Positions 36,356 to 44,594 of a DNA stretch of 64,000 nt are shown piece by piece. Source of the DNA: Acidimicrobiales bacterium (GTDB lineage Bacteria; Actinomycetota; Acidimicrobiia; Acidimicrobiales; SZUA-35); assembly GCA_020630195.1 (NCBI GenBank), contig JAHDBV010000002.1:62001-126000 (forward strand), written 5' to 3'. A model generated the notes under the pieces. It was not told where the DNA came from and made no database searches. It saw nothing but the letters and a program-made list of their open reading frames with translations. The first letter of the stretch is position 1, and each line of letters opens with the position of its first letter. The position numbers were made by a program, and so were the translations under genes.

Positions 36356-37969
36356 GTGCCTTCCTGGAACCTCGCGGACCTGTTCGAACAGACGGCGGGA
36401 GCCGTGCCCGATCGGATCGCCGCGCGCTGGCCCGGGGGCCAGCGCTCCTACGGCGATCTCGCGGCCCGATCCCGCGCCGTCGGCGCGGGGATCTCGTCGA
36501 GCGATCTGCCCGGTCGGGCGGCCCGGCCCGGGGAGCACGTGGCGATCCTCGCCTGGAACCGCATCGAATGGCTCGAAGCCATGCTCGGCTGCTTCGCCGC
36601 CCGGCTCGCCCCGATCAACGTGAACTACCGCTACGTCGACACCGAGGTCCGATACCTGCTCGACAACAGCGACGCCGTGTCGATCGTCGTCGAGCCGGAG
36701 TTCCTCGACATGGTCCGGCGCCTGCGCCCGTCGTTGCCGCTCCTCGGCCGGGTGATCGTCCTGGGTGACGACCACGACGGCCCCGTGACCACGGCCCTCG
36801 ATGCGGACGCCGGCGAAGTGGCGTGGTCGAGTGTGCTCGCCGCCGACGGCGATGCTCTCGGTCCCCGCACCCCCGACGACCCCTACGTGCTCTACACCGG
36901 CGGCACCACCGGCATGCCGAAGGGTGTGATGTGGCGCTCCGAGGACATCTGGCTCGGCGCCATCAGCGGCGGTCGTGCTCCCGAGCGGCCGGAGCTCGTG
37001 CTCGACATGCTCTCCGAGGCCGGGCCGTGGCTCGTGACCTCGCCCTTCATGCACGGCAACGGTCAGTGGAACTCGATCCGACCGCTCATCGAGGGTTCCG
37101 GCGTGTCGTTGTGGACCCGACGTGGCTTCGATGCGGACGGTGTGATCGACCAGGCCGAGGCCGACGGCGCCTGGCTGATCGTCCTCGTCGGCGACGGCAT
37201 GGCTCGCCCCTTCGCGGATGCGCTCGCCGCCCGGGTCGCCGCCGGCGACCCGCCCGACCTGTCGGCGGTCGGAGCCCTCGCCTCCGGCGGCGCCATCCTG
37301 TCTCCCGTCGTGAAGGCCCAACTCGCGGAGTTGTTGCCCCACGTCCGCATCGTCGACGGGTTCGGTGCGTCGGAGTCGGGTGGCAACGGCGCCCTGATCG
37401 GTCCCTCGGCGGACGGGGCACCCCGGTTCATGATGAATGCCGACACGATGGTGCTCGACGACGACCTCATGCCGACCACGCCGGGTGATGGCGTGATGGG
37501 GCGGCTGGGTCGCACGGGCAACATCCCGCTCGGTTACTACAAGGACCCGGAGAAGACCGCCGCCACGTTCCCGACCGGTCCCGATGGTCGGCGCTGGGCG
37601 ATTCCCGGTGACGCCGCCCGGTGGGAGGCCGACGGGACCATCGCCGTGTTCGGCCGGGGCTCGAACTGCATCAACACCGGCGGCGAGAAGGTCTTCCCCG
37701 AAGAAGTCGAGGCCGTCGTGAAGTCGCACCCCGAGGTGGAGAACGCGTTCGTGTTGGGCCGTGCCGACGACCGTTTCGGTCAACGGGTGGCGGCGGTCAT
37801 CGCTCGACGTCCCGGCTCGACCGTCGAACTCGAGGAGATCCGGACCTTCTGTCGTGATCGCCTCGCCGGCTACAAGCTGCCGAGGGAGGCCGTGTTCGTG
37901 CCCGAGCTCCAGTTCACCGGGCCCGGCAAGCCCGACTACGCCTGGGCTCGAAGCCGCTTCGACGACTGA
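36356..37969 (+). CDS. Acyl-CoA synthetase (AMP-binding, FadD-like)
   Basis: The 537-aa enzyme of the adenylate-forming superfamily would activate a carboxylic acid with ATP and CoA. The P-loop LYTGGTTGMPKG is at about 179-190, the A5-type GFGASESGG follows the middle, the hinge region reads GRGSNCINTGGEKVFPEEVE, and the C-terminal catalytic lysine lies in GPGKPDYAWAR. Length and motifs fit actinobacterial FadD-type fatty or branched acyl-CoA ligases. A methylmercaptopropionate-CoA ligase (DmdB) role would suit the DmdA-like protein 24 kb away, but nothing in the sequence singles that out. The GTG start is supported by TAGCGT 6 nt upstream. It converges with the methyltransferase gene. Confidence 0.85.
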   Translation: MPSWNLADLFEQTAGAVPDRIAARWPGGQRSYGDLAARSRAVGAGISSSDLPGRAARPGEHVAILAWNRIEWLEAMLGCFAARLAPINVNYRYVDTEVRYLLDNSDAVSIVVEPEFLDMVRRLRPSLPLLGRVIVLGDDHDGPVTTALDADAGEVAWSSVLAADGDALGPRTPDDPYVLYTGGTTGMPKGVMWRSEDIWLGAISGGRAPERPELVLDMLSEAGPWLVTSPFMHGNGQWNSIRPLIEGSGVSLWTRRGFDADGVIDQAEADGAWLIVLVGDGMARPFADALAARVAAGDPPDLSAVGALASGGAILSPVVKAQLAELLPHVRIVDGFGASESGGNGALIGPSADGAPRFMMNADTMVLDDDLMPTTPGDGVMGRLGRTGNIPLGYYKDPEKTAATFPTGPDGRRWAIPGDAARWEADGTIAVFGRGSNCINTGGEKVFPEEVEAVVKSHPEVENAFVLGRADDRFGQRVAAVIARRPGSTVELEEIRTFCRDRLAGYKLPREAVFVPELQFTGPGKPDYAWARSRFDD

Positions 37970-37983
37970 CGCGGCCGGCTCGG

Positions 37984-38607
37984 TCAGGACGCCGAGACGA
38001 CGACCTCGATCACCCGGATGTCGTCGGCGTACTCGGGGTGCCCCGGGAGGTACGGCAGCGGCTCGCCGACATCGATCGTCATCCCGTCGGCGCGGAGTCG
38101 CCCGACGACCTCGTCCATGGATCGTGTCTCCCACAGATCGGTGCGCTGCGAGATCACGACGGGGCCGCGTGTGACCCGGGCGAGCTCCCGCAGTGACGCC
38201 TCGGGGTCGGGCAGATACGTGAACACACCGGCCGACATGGCGGCATCGACCGCGTCGTCGGTGAGGGGGAGTGGTGCGGTGAGGTCGACCACGGCGAGGT
38301 CGGCGTAGATCCCGCGGGCCGATGCCAGTTCGAGCGATGCGGGGCTCACGTCGATCCCGACGAGCGACTCGAACCCGGCGCCGCGGAGGGCCTCGCCGGA
38401 CAGCCCGGTGCCGCAGCCCGCGTCGAGGACCGTGACGCCGCCGGGTTGGCACCGTCGGGCGAGTGTCGCGGCGAGACGTTCGGGGACCGCGTACCCCCAC
38501 GACCGGACATCGTCGTCGTAGGAGGACGACCAGTCGTCGTAGATCCCGACGAGCTCCGAGGTGGGCGTGGCGAACGCCTGACTGAGGTCCTGCGGATCTC
38601 GGCTCAT
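37984..38607 (-). CDS. SAM-dependent methyltransferase (class I)
   Basis: The 207-aa protein begins with a YDDWSSSYDDDVRSWGY helix typical of small Methyltransf_11/25 enzymes. It contains motif I VLDAGCGTGLSGE (about 60-72), an acidic end of strand 2 (GIDVSPASLELA), and a motif IV-like region with DAAMSAGVFTYLPD. The substrate is not predictable. The ATG at 38607 is preceded by GGGAGA at a 4-nt distance and overlaps the stop of a tiny upstream ORF (ATGA), suggesting coupling. It converges with the acyl-CoA synthetase. Confidence 0.8.
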   Translation of the reverse strand: MSRDPQDLSQAFATPTSELVGIYDDWSSSYDDDVRSWGYAVPERLAATLARRCQPGGVTVLDAGCGTGLSGEALRGAGFESLVGIDVSPASLELASARGIYADLAVVDLTAPLPLTDDAVDAAMSAGVFTYLPDPEASLRELARVTRGPVVISQRTDLWETRSMDEVVGRLRADGMTIDVGEPLPYLPGHPEYADDIRVIEVVVSAS

Positions 38608-38723
38608 CGGGTCTCCCGGCGTTCGACGACGTCGGGGAGTCTCACCCGCCGCAGGGGAACCCGCAAGCGCCGGGGAGCGGATGGTGCGCCCGAGAGATCG
38701 GTGACCTGGAGGGGGATGGTCAC
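38604..38723 (-). CDS. Possible 39-aa small protein coupled to the methyltransferase
   Basis: A GTG at 38723 with GAGGG 4 nt upstream opens a 39-codon frame beginning VTIPLQVTDLSG. Its TGA overlaps the methyltransferase ATG. The overlap and ribosome site are the only support; no family is recognised. It could also be the frameshifted second half of the ORF at 38744-38878. Confidence 0.25.
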   Translation of the reverse strand: MTIPLQVTDLSGAPSAPRRLRVPLRRVRLPDVVERRETR

Positions 38724-38743
38724 CGAGCCCTCGGGCGGCGGGA

Positions 38744-38878
38744 TCAGCGCCGGGCGGACACCCGGCGGAGAAGGAGATCGGTGACGGCACCGCTCTGGAA
38801 CCCGGGACCGATGGCCAGCCGGAGCTGCGCCTGGTCGAGCTGCGGACCGTGCTGCGTGTGCGGGGTGGTGGGGGTCAT
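38744..38878 (-). CDS. Possible 44-aa small protein
   Basis: The ATG at 38878 is preceded by GAGGAGG about 11 nt upstream, a good ribosome site. The 44-aa frame (MTPTTPHTQHGPQLDQAQLR at the start) has a polar N-terminus and ends in LLLRRVSARR. No family is recognised. A stretch with a strong ribosome site directly upstream of a second tiny frame and the methyltransferase suggests a small operon or a gene broken by a frameshift. Confidence 0.35.
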   Translation of the reverse strand: MTPTTPHTQHGPQLDQAQLRLAIGPGFQSGAVTDLLLRRVSARR

Positions 38879-38934
38879 GTCCGCAGTGTCCTCCTCGGGA
38901 ATCCATGATGCAAGAGACACGTGCTTGTGCTTTT

Positions 38935-38951
38935 CATGACGCTCCGTCATG
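38935..38951. promoter_or_regulatory. Inverted repeat CATGACG-CTC-CGTCATG, candidate operator
   Basis: A perfect 7-bp inverted repeat with a 3-bp spacer lies just ahead of the LysR gene, in the 82-bp gap to the divergent small ORF. Its GTCATGC edge recurs at 43517 and 60773, so it may be a regulator binding site, possibly autoregulatory. Confidence 0.4.
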
Positions 38952-38960
38952 CTGTCGGGC

Positions 38961-39929
38961 ATGCTCGACGACGACGATCAGAGCCCGTCCACGACCGCAC
39001 CGGTCAACCCGGCACCGGAGCTCCAACTCGACGTCGAGTCGCTGCGCACGCTGCTCGCGGTGCTCGATCACGGGGGCCCGACGCGGGCCGCCGAGCACCT
39101 CGGTCTGTCGCAGTCGGCCGTGAGCTGGAAGATCAAGCGGCTCGAGGCCAAGGTGGGGGAGAGCCTCCTGATCCGGGACGGCCACACCCTCGTCCCGACA
39201 CGGGCCGGACGGGCGCTCCTCGAGGACGCCCGGGCGATCGTGACGTTGCACGATCGTGCCGTCGGCCGACTCACCGCCTCGGAGCTGAAGGGCACCGTCC
39301 ACCTCGGTTCCAACGAGGAGGTCGCCGCATCCAACATGGCGGCGCTGCTCGGCCGCTTCTCCCGCACCCATCCCGACGTCCAGATCGAGTTCCACGTCGG
39401 CAACTCACGCGACCTGTCCGATCGGGTGGATCGGGGCGATCTCGATGTGGCGGTGATCCAGGTCGACGACGGGGCGCTGCGCTCGACCGACCGCGTGCTG
39501 TGGACCGACGAGCTGCGCTGGATCACCTACATCGACTGTCCCTTCGACGAGGGCGACGTCCCCCTCATCACGTTCGGTCGGCGCTGCGTGTATCGGCCCC
39601 TGTCCGAGCCGCTGCTCGCAGCCGCCGGCATCGACCACCACATCGCCTTCTCCGGGCCGTCCTCCATCGGGGTGCACGCGGCCGTCGCCGCGGGACTCGG
39701 CGTGGCCGTGCTGTCGTCACGCTTCCTCGGCCACGACAACGTCGTCGAGTGGCCGAGGGCCGACGAGGTCGGACCGTTGCCCGACGTCCACCAGGTCGCC
39801 CGAGGGGTGCCCGGCGAGACGTCGGTGCTCATGGACGCCTTGATGGAGGCCATCGAGGCCGAACTCCGCGAGCCGGTGTTCGGCCACGGCGTTCCGCTGC
39901 CGAACCCGGTGATCAGCAGCGCGGTGTGA
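38961..39929 (+). CDS. LysR-type transcriptional regulator (LysR-1)
   Basis: The 322-aa protein has an N-terminal winged helix-turn-helix (about 28-85) with AAEHLGLSQSAVSWKIKRLE as the recognition region, then a periplasmic-binding-protein-like effector domain. The block LITFGRRCVYRPL is shared with the regulator at 54261 ([13 protein letters not shown]), marking the two as paralogues; that one is divergent from a sarcosine-oxidase-like gene. I prefer the ATG at 38961 because the upstream ATG (38949) lies inside the inverted repeat. The effector is unknown; a methylated amine or glycine derivative is a guess from context. The 3' end overlaps the convergent PhnD-like gene by 17 bp. Confidence 0.85.
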   Translation: MLDDDDQSPSTTAPVNPAPELQLDVESLRTLLAVLDHGGPTRAAEHLGLSQSAVSWKIKRLEAKVGESLLIRDGHTLVPTRAGRALLEDARAIVTLHDRAVGRLTASELKGTVHLGSNEEVAASNMAALLGRFSRTHPDVQIEFHVGNSRDLSDRVDRGDLDVAVIQVDDGALRSTDRVLWTDELRWITYIDCPFDEGDVPLITFGRRCVYRPLSEPLLAAAGIDHHIAFSGPSSIGVHAAVAAGLGVAVLSSRFLGHDNVVEWPRADEVGPLPDVHQVARGVPGETSVLMDALMEAIEAELREPVFGHGVPLPNPVISSAV

Positions 39930-40686
39930 GGTCGTCCTCGGTCAGCATCCGCGCCACCGGATCACAGTGGCGCTCGTCGACCGCGACCAGCGCCCGGAGC
40001 CCCGCATCGTCCAGCAGTGCTCGGAGCACCGGGTCGGGCTCGGCCGTGAGGACCTCACGGATCGCCGCGATCCGCTCGGGGTCGAGTCCGGGTCGGGCGA
40101 TGAGCGGTTGGGTGGGCCAGGGGCCGAGGCGATCGACGACGGTCAGCTGGTCGTTGAGCGTCGGGTCCCGACGCACGCGGTTGGACCACACGATCGAGTC
40201 GATGACGGCACCGTCGAGTTCACCTCGCCGGACCGCCGCCAGGGAGCGGGCGTGGCTGCCGGTGAGCTCCAGGTGGGCGAAGGTGTCCGGGTCCTCCCCG
40301 AGCTCGGTCACGGCGATCCGGTAGGAGTGGCATCCCGAGAGTGAGGCGGCGTCGTTGCCCCCGACCCGGCAACCGGCCAGATCGCGTAGCGAGCGCGCCG
40401 TCGAGCCGGCCGGCACCACCACGACCCCGTGGTATTCGGGCCGTTCCTCGCCCTCGGGCGCCCATGCCACCCCGACCTGTGAGGCCGCCACACCGTGCCG
40501 GCGCAGCTGAAGAAACGAGGTCGAACAGACCCAGGCGACATCGGCTCGACCGGCGGTCAGTGGATGGTCACCGGGGTCGGGGCCCGACCCACCGGTGCCG
40601 ACCACGACCTCCGCACCGATCCGGCGCCCCAGCTCTTCGAACAGCGCCAGCGGGTACGCCGGGGCCAGGTAGGTCCAGAGCTGCAC
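39913..40686 (-). CDS. PhnD/SsuA-like substrate-binding-fold protein without signal peptide
   Basis: This 257-aa protein resembles the phosphate/phosphonate-binding PhnD group: an opening strand and helix (LAPAYPLALFEELGRRIG), ADVAWVCSTSF, then VVVVPAGSTARSLRDLAG, VGGNDAASLSGCHSY and a DGAVIDSIVW strand. Binding proteins normally carry a Sec signal or lipobox, but this one begins directly with the first beta strand and no transporter genes adjoin it. It may be a cytoplasmic sensor or enzyme-like relative. The GTG at 40686 has TAGGTT 6 nt upstream, which supports this start and argues against a missed signal peptide. It is divergent from an MFS transporter. Confidence 0.7.
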   Translation of the reverse strand: MQLWTYLAPAYPLALFEELGRRIGAEVVVGTGGSGPDPGDHPLTAGRADVAWVCSTSFLQLRRHGVAASQVGVAWAPEGEERPEYHGVVVVPAGSTARSLRDLAGCRVGGNDAASLSGCHSYRIAVTELGEDPDTFAHLELTGSHARSLAAVRRGELDGAVIDSIVWSNRVRRDPTLNDQLTVVDRLGPWPTQPLIARPGLDPERIAAIREVLTAEPDPVLRALLDDAGLRALVAVDERHCDPVARMLTEDDLTPRC

Positions 40687-40692
40687 GGCGGG

Positions 40693-40698
40693 AACCTA
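40693..40698 (-). promoter_or_regulatory. -10 box (TAGGTT) of leaderless PhnD-like gene
   Basis: TAGGTT on the minus strand ends 6 nt before the GTG at 40686. It lies within the 81-bp region shared with the divergent MFS gene. Confidence 0.45.
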
Positions 40699-40767
40699 TC
40701 CGGCCCCGACGACGGGTCCGAAGTCGCCGGATGGCGTCGCACGCCACTCCGATGCGAGCATGCGCGG

Positions 40768-42093
40768 ATGCATGAGCCCGATGTGGAGGCGACCGACGCC
40801 GGTCTGACGTCGCCGCCCGACCACGGCACCGGCGGAACGGCCGGCAACCCCGCCGATGCCGACCCGACCGAGGCGCCCGCCGCGACGCGTGGGGCCCTCT
40901 CGATTCCGGCGTTCCGGGCGCTGTGGATCAACAACGTCTTCTACTTCCTCGTCATGAACGCCCAGCGGTTCGCCCTCGGCTGGCTGGTGCTCGACGGTCT
41001 CGACGGCGACGAACGCGATCAGGGCATCGTCGTGTTCGCCCTCGGTGTGCCCGCGCTGTTCCTCGTGCTCCAGGCCGGGAGCTGGGCCGACCGTCTCGAT
41101 CGCAAGAAGCTGCTCGTCGGCAGCCAGCTGGGCTCGCTCGTCATGATGGCGGCGATCGCGCTCGCCATCGAGACCGATGCGATCTCGATCACCCTGGCCA
41201 TCGCGCTGGCGGTCGTGGCGGGGTCGTTCGGCGTGATCGGACAGCCCGTGCGCTCCGCCCTCGTGCCGATCCTCGTCGACCGCGATCGCCTGTTCAACGC
41301 CATCGGTGTCACCGCACTGGCGATGACGGCGTCGATGATCCTCGGGCCGCTCCTCGTTCAGCTCGTGGGTGACCGCTTCGGGTTCGCGGCCGGCTTCTGG
41401 TTCCTGACGATCCTGCTGCTCCTCGGCTGCCTCGCCCTCATCCCGCTTCGCATCCCGGGTCACGCACCGTCGGAGGTGCCCTCGGCGTCGGTGTGGGCCG
41501 GCACGCTCGAGGCGGTCCGATCCGTGATCGCCGACCGGTCGCTGAACCGGCTCTTCCTGCTCCTCACCGTGGCGGGGCTCACGGTCAACCCGGCGGTGAT
41601 GGTCTCGCTGCAGGCCCATGTGAAGGAGGAGCTCGGACGAGACGCCGCGGACGCCGCGCTGCCGTTCGCCCTGATGGGATTGGGCATCGCGATCTCCTCG
41701 ATCGTGATCATGCGCAAGGGTGACCTCGCCAACAAGGGCATGTGGTTCCAGCGGGCGATGATGGTGGGCAGCACGATGACCTTCCTGATGGGCCGCACCA
41801 CCGAGTACGGCCAGCTGCTGCCGCTCACCTTCGTGATGGGGCTCGCCGGTGGGGCCTACATCAACATGAACCAGGGCTTGATCCAGGCGAACACGCCCCA
41901 GCCGCTGATGGGGCGGGTGATGGGGTTGTTCACGCTCGTGAACGCCGGACTGTTGCCGGTCGGTGCGCTGCTCGCCGGCTGGATCTCGTCGTTCATCGGG
42001 ATCGGCACGACGATCTCGGCGGCAGCCGCGATCTGTCTCTGTGTCGTGATCACGGTCTACGTCACCGAGAGCGAGCTGCGGCGCCTCTCCTGA
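40768..42093 (+). CDS. MFS transporter (EntS/MFS_3-like, about 12 TM)
   Basis: The 441-aa protein has a hydrophilic Asp/Ala/Pro-rich N-terminal stretch (about 1-45), then about 12 membrane segments. SWADRLDRKKLL is a motif A-like loop and GQPVRSALVPILVDRDRLFNA is characteristic of the MFS_3 (enterobactin-exporter EntS-like) group, with PQPLMGRVMGLFTLVNAGLLP in the C-terminal half. Substrate unknown. The ATG at 40768 is the best in-frame start, but no ribosome site or TANNNT box is obvious. It converges on the sarcosine-oxidase-like gene with a 28-bp gap. Confidence 0.8.
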   Translation: MHEPDVEATDAGLTSPPDHGTGGTAGNPADADPTEAPAATRGALSIPAFRALWINNVFYFLVMNAQRFALGWLVLDGLDGDERDQGIVVFALGVPALFLVLQAGSWADRLDRKKLLVGSQLGSLVMMAAIALAIETDAISITLAIALAVVAGSFGVIGQPVRSALVPILVDRDRLFNAIGVTALAMTASMILGPLLVQLVGDRFGFAAGFWFLTILLLLGCLALIPLRIPGHAPSEVPSASVWAGTLEAVRSVIADRSLNRLFLLLTVAGLTVNPAVMVSLQAHVKEELGRDAADAALPFALMGLGIAISSIVIMRKGDLANKGMWFQRAMMVGSTMTFLMGRTTEYGQLLPLTFVMGLAGGAYINMNQGLIQANTPQPLMGRVMGLFTLVNAGLLPVGALLAGWISSFIGIGTTISAAAAICLCVVITVYVTESELRRLS

Positions 42094-42121
42094 CCGGCCG
42101 ACGGCCCGACCGGTCGTCCGA

Positions 42122-43471
42122 TCAGCCGAGCACCGAGCCCGTGGAGTCCGCGTTGATGTCGCGGTTCCGGCTGAACGAGCCCATGTCGATCGGGGTGCCC
42201 GTGTAGCGCCCCTCGACGACGAGCGGTTCGGCGTCGTGGTCGAGCCCGCCCTCGACGGCCGTGACCAGTTCGGCCATGAGGTGGGAGGCCACGCAGGCGT
42301 TCTTGAACTGGTTCCCGCTCGTGCCCATCGCCACGAAGAGCCCGTCCACGTCGGTGCGGTCGTAGACCGGACCCCAGTCGGTGGAGACGTCGTAGGCCTC
42401 GGCCACGCCTCGGAACGTGTGGGGGATCCCGAAGTCGGGGAACCGGCGGGCGGTGCGCAGCATCTGGCGCTCGGAGATGTCCCGGGTCACTTCGCGGTTC
42501 ATGGCGTCGAGGTCGTCGACCCAGTCGTGACCGTCGCACTCGGGATCGGTGGAGCCGACGAAGATCTGGTTGCCGGACTCGGGTCGGTAGTACACCCCGA
42601 TGTCGAGGTCGGCGACGATCCCACCCTCGGTCTCGAAGTCGACACCCGACGGGGGTGGCGCGACGTGTGCCTCGTGACGCATCGGCCGGGTCTCGATCGT
42701 CATCGTGCCGGTGAGTCCGGCCATCTCGACGAGTGAGGCCGACCACGGCCCGCCCACGTTCACGACGATCGGCGCAGACAGCTCCTCGCCGTCGGTGAGG
42801 CGCACTCCTCGCACCGTCCGTGCGGAACCATCGCGTCCGTCGGTGGTGAGGATCTCGGCCACACGGGTGCCGTAGCGGAACGTGGCCCCCTTCGCCTCGG
42901 CCGCGGTGGCCAGGTTCCTGGCCGCGAGCATCGGATCGCTCACGTAGCCGGCATCGGCGGTGTAGAGGGCGCCTCGGTAGGCGCCGGTCGGCGGGCCGAA
43001 GAAGCGCTCGTCATCCGGGCTCGCCGGTCCGCCGTAGGTGTCGAGCGTCATGAAGGGGAATCGCTCAGTCACCTGCTCGGCGGTCCAGTCCTCGAAGTCG
43101 ACGCCGGCCTCGGTCAGGTTGTGGATGTAGAGCTCGTGCAGTGCGTCGTCGAGACGCAGGAACCACAGCCCGGTGGTGACCTTGTGGGCGACGCCGGTCT
43201 CGTGGGCCTCGGGTGGCGTCTCGAGATAGTCGGCGAAGTCCTCCCAGTACCGGTTTCCCTCCCAGGCAAGACGGACGCCGTCGACCGTGGAGTACATGAA
43301 CCGCACGATCGCTCCCGAGCTCGACGTGGAACCCTGGCCGGGCCCGGGATTCATCTCCACGGTGGTCACCCGGTGGCCCCGCCGGGCCAGCTCGTAGGAG
43401 ATGCCACATCCGAAGATGCCGGCACCGATCACGATCACGTCACGAGGGCCATCGAGGGCGGCGGTGTTCAC
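42122..43471 (-). CDS. FAD-dependent oxidoreductase, sarcosine-oxidase-like DAO family (copy 1)
   Basis: The 449-aa enzyme has the dinucleotide motif GAGIFGCG (16-23), the DAO-family segment GSTSSSGAIVRFMYS next to the flavin, VVNVGGPWSASLVEMAG, and the closing YDRTDVDGLFVAMGTSGNQFKNA. It is clearly paralogous to the gene at 55250. Family members oxidise N-methyl or secondary amines, giving an imine or formaldehyde and H2O2 or reduced carriers; the exact amine is unknown. The GTG start at 43471 is supported by TACGGT 7 nt upstream. A TCATG-CGGC-CATGA repeat lies 47 bp upstream. The surrounding sarcosine and dimethylglycine genes suggest a methylated glycine or related osmolyte as substrate. 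Confidence 0.8.
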   Translation of the reverse strand: MNTAALDGPRDVIVIGAGIFGCGISYELARRGHRVTTVEMNPGPGQGSTSSSGAIVRFMYSTVDGVRLAWEGNRYWEDFADYLETPPEAHETGVAHKVTTGLWFLRLDDALHELYIHNLTEAGVDFEDWTAEQVTERFPFMTLDTYGGPASPDDERFFGPPTGAYRGALYTADAGYVSDPMLAARNLATAAEAKGATFRYGTRVAEILTTDGRDGSARTVRGVRLTDGEELSAPIVVNVGGPWSASLVEMAGLTGTMTIETRPMRHEAHVAPPPSGVDFETEGGIVADLDIGVYYRPESGNQIFVGSTDPECDGHDWVDDLDAMNREVTRDISERQMLRTARRFPDFGIPHTFRGVAEAYDVSTDWGPVYDRTDVDGLFVAMGTSGNQFKNACVASHLMAELVTAVEGGLDHDAEPLVVEGRYTGTPIDMGSFSRNRDINADSTGSVLG

Positions 43472-43478
43472 CCTCGAG

Positions 43479-43484
43479 ACCGTA
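43479..43484 (-). promoter_or_regulatory. -10 box (TACGGT) of leaderless DAO gene
   Basis: TACGGT on the minus strand lies 7 nt before the GTG at 43471. Confidence 0.5.
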
Positions 43485-43517
43485 GATGCCCCGTCCGGCG
43501 CACGGCCGCGAGTCTCG

Positions 43518-43531
43518 TCATGCGGCCATGA
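43518..43531. promoter_or_regulatory. Inverted repeat TCATG-CGGC-CATGA, candidate operator
   Basis: Perfect 5-bp half-sites with a 4-bp spacer sit about 35 bp upstream of the -10 box of the DAO gene. The context GTCATGCGGCC is repeated at 60773-60783 in front of the MttB-family gene. Confidence 0.4.
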
Positions 43532-43543
43532 GCCCGCAGCGGA

Positions 43544-44134
43544 TCAGTCGCCGTTCGGGCGGCACCAGGCGACGTAGCGACCCATGCTGAGCGGCTCCTC
43601 GACACCCGTCTCCGGGTGGAAGATGCTGCGGTCGACCCCGGACAGGCCACCGAGGTAGACGTGCACGGCTCGGGTCCAGGCGCCATCGGCCGCCGCGATC
43701 GCGTGCACGGCCTCCGGGGTGAGTGCGAGCACGTCGTCGCCGGCACGGATCGTCCGGGTGCCGGAGTGTTCGATGGCCGGCTCGCTCGTGCCGGTCCGGC
43801 GGTAGAAGCGGTGGACCTCACCGCCGTCGTAGACACCGATGATCGCGTCGACGAGGTGGTCGTGCGCCGGTTGATCGTGACCCGGGCGGGTGTGCACCAG
43901 CATCACCGTGAGCGAGTCGTCCTCGAAGATCGTCTCGTCCGCCCCGGTGATCCGATGGCCGGCGTCGGGTGCGGGGACGGGCAGGGAGGCCAACAGGTCT
44001 CGGTCGGCCATCAGGCCGGCGACCTCGGCGATCACGGCCCGACGGGGCTCGGCGCTGTGCACGGCGGCACGACAGCGTTCGACGAAGGGTGCGAGCAGCG
44101 CCGTGGTGTCCGGGTCGGTCGTGGTGGTCGTCAT
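43544..44134 (-). CDS. Cysteine-dioxygenase-like cupin
   Basis: The 196-aa protein has a cupin core resembling cysteine dioxygenase-type thiol dioxygenases: HTRPGHDQPAHDHLVDAIIG contains the His91-x-His93 pair, and TPEAVHAI supplies the third His144, the expected 3-His iron site. GEVHRFYRR and RAVHVYLGGL are family strands. Thiol dioxygenases convert cysteine, mercaptopropionate or similar thiols to sulfinates with O2; substrate specificity cannot be read here. The ATG at 44134 has GGGAGGA 7 nt upstream. It is divergent from the ACT-domain gene and sits behind the DAO gene's upstream region. Relevance to DMSP-derived mercaptopropionate is possible but unproven. Confidence 0.65.
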   Translation of the reverse strand: MTTTTTDPDTTALLAPFVERCRAAVHSAEPRRAVIAEVAGLMADRDLLASLPVPAPDAGHRITGADETIFEDDSLTVMLVHTRPGHDQPAHDHLVDAIIGVYDGGEVHRFYRRTGTSEPAIEHSGTRTIRAGDDVLALTPEAVHAIAAADGAWTRAVHVYLGGLSGVDRSIFHPETGVEEPLSMGRYVAWCRPNGD

Positions 44135-44192
44135 CGTTCGGTCCTCCCGCCCCATGGTCACACATCGCGTGGTGATCGACGAGACTGCGTCG

Positions 44193-44594
44193 ATGTCCGG
44201 CGCGCTCCACGACCTCGATGACATCCTCGCCTCCCTCGACGTGGCCCGTCGCGACGGCGTCTGGACGGTCGTGACGGTGCCCGACCGCGTCGAGCCGGAG
44301 CTGCTCGCCGAGGCGGCCGCCACCATCGCCGAGGACGAGGGGCTGACCCTGGTGCTGCCGGTCGAGATGGCCGAGGCGGCCGGGTTCGATGCCGGGTTCC
44401 GGGCGAGCTGGCTCACGCTGACGGTGCACTCCGCACTCGAAGCCGTCGGACTGACCGCGGCGTTCGCCCGGGCGCTGGGTGATCACGAGATCCCGTGCAA
44501 CGTGCTCGCCGGGTATCACCACGACCATCTCCTGGTGCCGGTCGATCGGGCCGAGGAGGCCATGGCGGTGCTCCGGGGTCTACGGACGGGCTGA
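44193..44594 (+). CDS. ACT-domain protein (COG3602-like)
   Basis: A small 133-aa protein. Its N-terminus, MSGALHDLDDILASLD, and the C-terminal AGYHHDHLLVPVDRAEEAM match the uncharacterised two-ACT-domain family COG3602, thought to bind amino acids or similar ligands. The ATG at 44193 is preferred over 44154 because family members begin at this MSG. No clear ribosome site is seen. The end overlaps the convergent LysR gene by 15 bp. Function unknown; a regulatory ligand-binding role is inferred from the domain. Confidence 0.7.
   Translation: MSGALHDLDDILASLDVARRDGVWTVVTVPDRVEPELLAEAAATIAEDEGLTLVLPVEMAEAAGFDAGFRASWLTLTVHSALEAVGLTAAFARALGDHEIPCNVLAGYHHDHLLVPVDRAEEAMAVLRGLRTG

Noticed and set aside
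36356-37969. Assigning the acyl-CoA synthetase as dmdB and the crotonase at 1356 as dmdD
   Set aside because: Neither gene adjoins the DmdA-like gene; the crotonase has dienoyl-CoA-isomerase acidic residues, and nothing specific marks the synthetase.
32558-38500. Antisense open frame of 1980 codons crossing giant gene 2, the acyl-CoA synthetase and the methyltransferase region
   Set aside because: It runs across three well-supported genes and their promoters and has no domain of its own.
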